A stretch of 43,348 bases of DNA. Origin: Oscillospiraceae bacterium (lineage in GTDB: Bacteria; Bacillota; Clostridia; Oscillospirales; Oscillospiraceae). Position numbers and translations under genes: made by a program. Under the pieces are notes generated by a model, which was given only the letters and a program-made list of their open reading frames with translations, was not told where the DNA came from and ran no database searches. This document shows, piece after piece, positions 42,001 to 43,348 of the stretch. The DNA lies in contig JAFQFC010000029.1 in assembly GCA_017415775.1 (NCBI GenBank), positions 1 through 43,348 on the forward strand, read 5' to 3'. The first letter of the stretch is position 1; the number at the start of each line of letters is the position of its first letter.

Positions 42001-42816
42001 TCAGTCGTCTCTATGGCGGGAGCGGAAGGCGCCGTAAGGCAGCGCATCCGACATTTCCATCAGCACCGGTTGGAAGCCGCCGGCATAGTCAAACACAGGC
42101 TCACGCAGCACACCTGTCAGATGCCGCTTGTCAGGCAGCGCCACGGTGACCGTGGTTCCCTTGCCCTCCTGGGACTGCAGCAGCAGCCGACCGCCGTGAC
42201 CCTCGGCGATCCGGCGGCACAACGGCAGACCAAGACCCAGTCCGTGGGGCTGGGGATCGGCCCGATCCGGGTGCAGATAGCGGTCAAACACCGTTTCCTG
42301 CAGCTCCTCACTGATGCCGCAGCCGGTATCAGACACGCTCAGCAGCACCTGCTGGCCGCTCAGGCGCAGCGACACGGTGACGCTGCCGCCCCGGGGCGTA
42401 AACTTCACTGCATTGGACAGCAAATTCCAGAAAAGGCGCTCCATATGCTCCTTGTGGATGGCCACGCCGTGATAGGGCAGAGGCGTGGTAAACGTCACCG
42501 TCACACCGGCTTCCTCCGCCAAAGGCCGGGCCTGCTGCACCAGCTTCTCCAGCCAGCCCACCAGCTCCACGTTGGCCGTCAGGAAGGGCGTCGTCTCCAA
42601 CAGCATGGGTGCCGCCGCCAGATTGTTCACCAGACGCATAGCCCGATAATAGCTCTGGGCCATGATGGCCGCATTGCGCTCCGTTTTTTCATCCGCCGGA
42701 TCCTTGGGCACAAGGCGCTGCATGGCCACATGCATATTGCCAAGAGGCATCCGCAGCTGGGACGCCACCTGAGGCAGGATCTCATTGAGCAGCCGCTCAC
42801 GATCGTTCTGATCCAC
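42001..42816 (-). CDS. Orphan histidine-kinase-like ATPase
   Basis: A 271-residue soluble protein with no membrane or sensor domain. The ATPase half is intact: N-box LLSNAVKFTPRGG, G1 SVSDTGCGIS, F-box-like VFDRYLHPD and G2 HGLGLGLPLCRRIAEGHGG. The dimerisation helix reads VASQLRMPLGNM, where kinases normally have HELRTPL; the phosphoacceptor His is replaced by Ser or lost. It is likely a pseudokinase or a partner-dependent phosphotransfer protein. The start is GTG 42816 with AAGGAGG nine bases upstream; an ATG at 42837 would include the ribosome site. No response regulator is adjacent. Minus-strand TTGTAA-17-TATAGT around 42892-42920 is a likely promoter. Confidence 0.8.
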   Translation of the reverse strand: MDQNDRERLLNEILPQVASQLRMPLGNMHVAMQRLVPKDPADEKTERNAAIMAQSYYRAMRLVNNLAAAPMLLETTPFLTANVELVGWLEKLVQQARPLAEEAGVTVTFTTPLPYHGVAIHKEHMERLFWNLLSNAVKFTPRGGSVTVSLRLSGQQVLLSVSDTGCGISEELQETVFDRYLHPDRADPQPHGLGLGLPLCRRIAEGHGGRLLLQSQEGKGTTVTVALPDKRHLTGVLREPVFDYAGGFQPVLMEMSDALPYGAFRSRHRDD

Positions 42817-42969
42817 CGTGCGACACCTCCTTCTCATAAAGTTGCAAAAACGCTGGGGCTTTATCCAAGGGAAAAACCTCCGGCCAAGCCAAACTATACC
42901 AAAAAATGCGACAATTTACAACCCTTTTCGTCTATTTTCGGGAATAATCAAAATTTTCACAAAAAAGGG

Positions 42970-42997
42970 TTGATTTTTTCATGAATACGCATATAAT
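42970..42997 (+). promoter_or_regulatory. Promoter of gap
   Basis: TTGATT (42970-42975), a 16-bp spacer and TATAAT (42992-42997), about 70 bp upstream of the gap start. The region 42838-43068 holds no other gene. Confidence 0.65.
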
Positions 42998-43065
42998 ACT
43001 AAACGTACCATACATTTGAGATGTTCTGTCAATTTGGCACATTTCACATTTAGGAAGGAAGATAA

Positions 43066-43348
<283 letters not shown>

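Noticed and set aside
43031-43052. TGGCAC upstream of gap as a sigma-54 promoter
   Set aside because: There is no TTGC at the -12 position, and a good TTGATT/TATAAT promoter lies just upstream.

Overview
The window reads as chromosome of a GC-rich, low-motility gut Clostridium relative, most like the Oscillospiraceae (Intestinimonas, Lawsonibacter, Flavonifractor, Oscillibacter, Vescimonas type). The reasons are GC-rich codon use, strong AGGAGG ribosome binding sites, TTGACA/TATAAT-type promoters, many perfect hairpin-plus-T terminators, lipoproteins with lipoboxes, dockerin and cohesin domains, and fructoselysine genes beside lysine genes. The genus is an inference. No tRNA, rRNA, CRISPR array, insertion sequence or phage gene was recognised.

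Layout. 1-380: AT-rich edge with two hairpins. 380-5439 (minus): metallophosphatase plus an unknown 480-residue protein, then a cassette of two alpha/beta-hydrolase esterases and an ATP-grasp enzyme. 5556-14668 (plus): a fructoselysine (Amadori product) utilisation island consisting of an ATC-hydrolase family gene, two translationally coupled GntR/HutC regulators, a four-gene polyamine-type ABC transporter, and frlB, frlC, frlD. An 11-bp element, AATTGGTATAA, recurs at the control points. 14750-15925: aldo/keto reductase with a ferredoxin domain. 16002-22895 (minus): PLP-dependent desulfhydrase/deaminase-like enzyme, lysA, SLC1-type amino-acid symporter, dapF, and a sigma-54 enhancer-binding regulator, with a sigma-54 promoter and a tandem upstream activating site in front of dapF. 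23068-25629 (plus): NMT1/SsuA-type ABC uptake operon. 25667-27370 (minus): DUF4015 glycoside-hydrolase-like membrane protein. 27576-31658 (plus): a secreted lysozyme-like protein ending in a dockerin, followed directly by a membrane-anchored cohesin protein. 31704-33682 (minus): truA, nitroreductase, LysE exporter. 33859-36432 (plus): ROK kinase, ECF sigma and anti-sigma factor. 36476-36844 (minus): DUF3783 protein. 37020-40857 (plus): DUF4340 lipoprotein, two-component system, inositol-monophosphatase family enzyme, and a 23-codon small gene. 40892-42816 (minus): mnmA and an orphan histidine-kinase-like protein. 43069 to the end: start of gap.

How it fits together. Two neighbouring modules both lead to lysine. 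The frl island would import fructoselysine and split it into glucose 6-phosphate and lysine. The sigma-54 block (symporter, DapF, LysA) could take up an amino acid such as diaminopimelate and turn it into lysine. Some relatives ferment lysine to butyrate, although those genes are not in this window. The most unusual element is the adjacent dockerin/cohesin pair: a minimal one-cohesin, one-dockerin surface complex whose cargo looks like a cell-wall-active enzyme rather than a cellulase.
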